Part shown: one piece after another, positions 7,042-8,086 of the stretch | Layout: the number at the start of each line of letters is the position of its first letter | How positions within the stretch are numbered: position 1 is the first letter of the stretch | NCBI GenBank assembly: GCA_026002715.1 | Contig: BOCC01000097.1 | Location: 1 to 8,086 of the forward strand | Origin: Synergistales bacterium | Lineage (GTDB): Bacteria; Synergistota; Synergistia; Synergistales; Aminobacteriaceae | Direction: 5' to 3' | Length of the DNA stretch: 8,086 bases | Translations under genes and position numbers: made by a program | Notes under the pieces: model-generated | Database searches by the model: none | What the model saw: the letters and a program-made list of their open reading frames with translations, nothing else | Told to the model about the DNA's origin: nothing

Positions 7042-8078
7042 CCCGAGGAGAAATCGTCGGCGTGCGAATAAAATTAGCCACCCCGGAACGCATCAGGGAA
7101 ATATCGAGCGGCGAGGTCAAAAAACCTGAGACGATAAACTATAGAACTCTTCGCCCCGAAAAAGACGGGCTTTTCTGCGAGCGTATCTTTGGCCCCACTC
7201 GCAGCTTCGAGTGCGCTTGCGGCAAATATAAACGAAGCGGCCCTAAGTTTCGGGGCATAAGGTGTGACCGTTGCGGCGTTGAGGTGACCGATAACCGCGT
7301 GCGGCGCGAGCGCATGGGACATATTGAGCTGGCCGCGCCCGTCGTCCATATATGGTATCTAAGGGGGATTCCGAGCCGCCTCAGCCTTCTTCTGGGCACA
7401 AGCGCGAAAGACCTCGAAAAAGTGGTTTATTTTGCCCCCACCCGTAAAAAAGAAACGGCTTATAAAGTGGTGTTTGACGGGCGCCGCATAGATTTGGTGC
7501 GTAAGGGCGCCGTCATCGCCGAAAGCGAGATGAAGGTTCACGCTCACTATGACACTAAATTCAAGGCCGAGGAAGCCTTTGTCCTTGAATCAGTGGATAA
7601 TCTCCCTGTAGACGAAAATGATTTGCTGACAATACAGCAGGTCAACCGATACAGAACGGACTACGGGGATGAAATTTTCAAAGTTGAGCCCGCTTTTGAA
7701 CTGACGCGTGATATTTATTCGGATTCTTCGGATTCAATGAATGTCGAAGACCCTGAAAATATCAGGCTAAAAGCCGGCCTTGTCGTCTCCGTTTCCGAGA
7801 AAGAGCGCATCGCGGAGCGGTACGCCAAAGACAACAAAAACAGCAGCGATAACAGCGATAACGAAGACAGCGGACCGGACGAGGAGCTTTTCAGGCGTGC
7901 CCAACTCTCCAACAACGAGGCGTTTATCGTAACCGCAGCTCTTAAATTGCCGTTTTCCAAGGGTGACAGATCAGGCCTTCGTAATCCATCAGGCGGCATC
8001 TTCCTTTCTTCGCAAAGTTTTAAGTTATTTTACCAAATATCCGTACCGCGCGGGGCGTTCAATGTGACTCGGCGATAA
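7038..8078 (+). CDS. rpoC: RNA polymerase subunit beta' (RpoC), N-terminal part only, ends in an early stop
   Basis: The start overlaps the rpoB stop as ATGA, with GAGGAG (7021-7026) as ribosome site inside rpoB, so the two are translationally coupled. The N-terminus is typical: [20 protein letters not shown] (13-32), [17 protein letters not shown] (37-53), the clamp zinc ribbon with Cys59, Cys61, Cys76 and Cys79, and [17 protein letters not shown] (104-120). Residues 195-217 ([20 protein letters not shown]) match the LLTEEQYLDALEEFGDEF segment of E. coli, but the MGAEAI that follows there is not seen. Instead an insert begins, placed like the beta-barrel-rich insert of Thermus beta', with a Ser/Asp/Asn-rich linker (264-283). 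The 346-codon frame lacks the NADFDGD magnesium motif and everything else of a 1150-1700-residue subunit. A TAA at 8076-8078 ends it 8 bases before the window end; the adjacent +1 frame looks like the true continuation. Confidence 0.93.
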   Translation: MTRGEIVGVRIKLATPERIREISSGEVKKPETINYRTLRPEKDGLFCERIFGPTRSFECACGKYKRSGPKFRGIRCDRCGVEVTDNRVRRERMGHIELAAPVVHIWYLRGIPSRLSLLLGTSAKDLEKVVYFAPTRKKETAYKVVFDGRRIDLVRKGAVIAESEMKVHAHYDTKFKAEEAFVLESVDNLPVDENDLLTIQQVNRYRTDYGDEIFKVEPAFELTRDIYSDSSDSMNVEDPENIRLKAGLVVSVSEKERIAERYAKDNKNSSDNSDNEDSGPDEELFRRAQLSNNEAFIVTAALKLPFSKGDRSGLRNPSGGIFLSSQSFKLFYQISVPRGAFNVTRR

Positions 8079-8086
8079 GTTGTTTT
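8071..8086 (+). other. Putative out-of-frame continuation of rpoC
   Basis: Reading from 8071, one base ahead of the rpoC frame, gives Gly-Asp-Lys-Leu-Phe with no stop to the window edge. Joined to the in-frame ...GAFNVT this reads NVT-GDKLF, resembling the GDxLxxG turn common in the sandwich-barrel and lipoyl-like barrels of beta' inserts. This suggests one extra base near 8070 (in ACTCGGCG) causes the early TAA. The evidence is only five codons. Confidence 0.35.

Overview
The window carries four protein genes and looks like the chromosome of an anaerobic, amino-acid-fermenting bacterium. The complete RpoB and the N-terminal part of RpoC are of the general bacterial type, without the E. coli-type lineage inserts in RpoB, and RpoC begins a large insert after its zinc ribbon. 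My best guess for the phylum is Synergistota, with a Firmicutes-like lineage as the alternative. This rests on overall protein character and gene mix, not on a search. Coding regions are moderately GC-rich, while the spacers at 1-125 and 2996-3125 are strongly AT-rich.

Layout. (1) Positions 1-153: AT-rich leader with three copies of the 9-mer TTTATAGTA, two of them forming a hairpin or operator-like palindrome. (2) 154-1572 (+): a member of the 4-hydroxybutyryl-CoA dehydratase / 4-hydroxyphenylacetate 3-hydroxylase flavoprotein family in which several residues needed by the classical dehydratase are replaced. Its N-terminus probably begins upstream of the ATG at 154. (3) 1581-1621: a hairpin with a U-tract on the minus strand, terminating the convergent transporter gene. 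(4) 1643-2995 (-): an 11-helix Na+-coupled amino-acid transporter of the NSS (LeuT/MhsT/Tyt1) family. (5) 2996-3363: divergent intergenic region. It holds a 154-bp MITE-like element (3123-3276) with near-perfect terminal inverted repeats, flanked by a 10-bp target duplication that duplicates the TTGACA -35 hexamer, then a strong sigma-70-type promoter and a Shine-Dalgarno for rpoB. (6) 3364-7041 (+): complete rpoB. (7) 7038-8078 (+): the start of rpoC, overlapping rpoB by ATGA and stopping after 346 codons, far short of a full subunit. A reading-frame break just before the window end is the likeliest reason.

How the genes relate. rpoB and rpoC form the usual translationally coupled RNA polymerase operon, but here it starts from its own promoter next to a divergent transporter instead of following rplJ-rplL. 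The flavoprotein and the transporter converge on a shared terminator region. They may both serve amino-acid fermentation, which is inference only. I see no tRNA, rRNA or CRISPR array. The most unusual item is the miniature transposon-like insertion in the rpoB promoter region.
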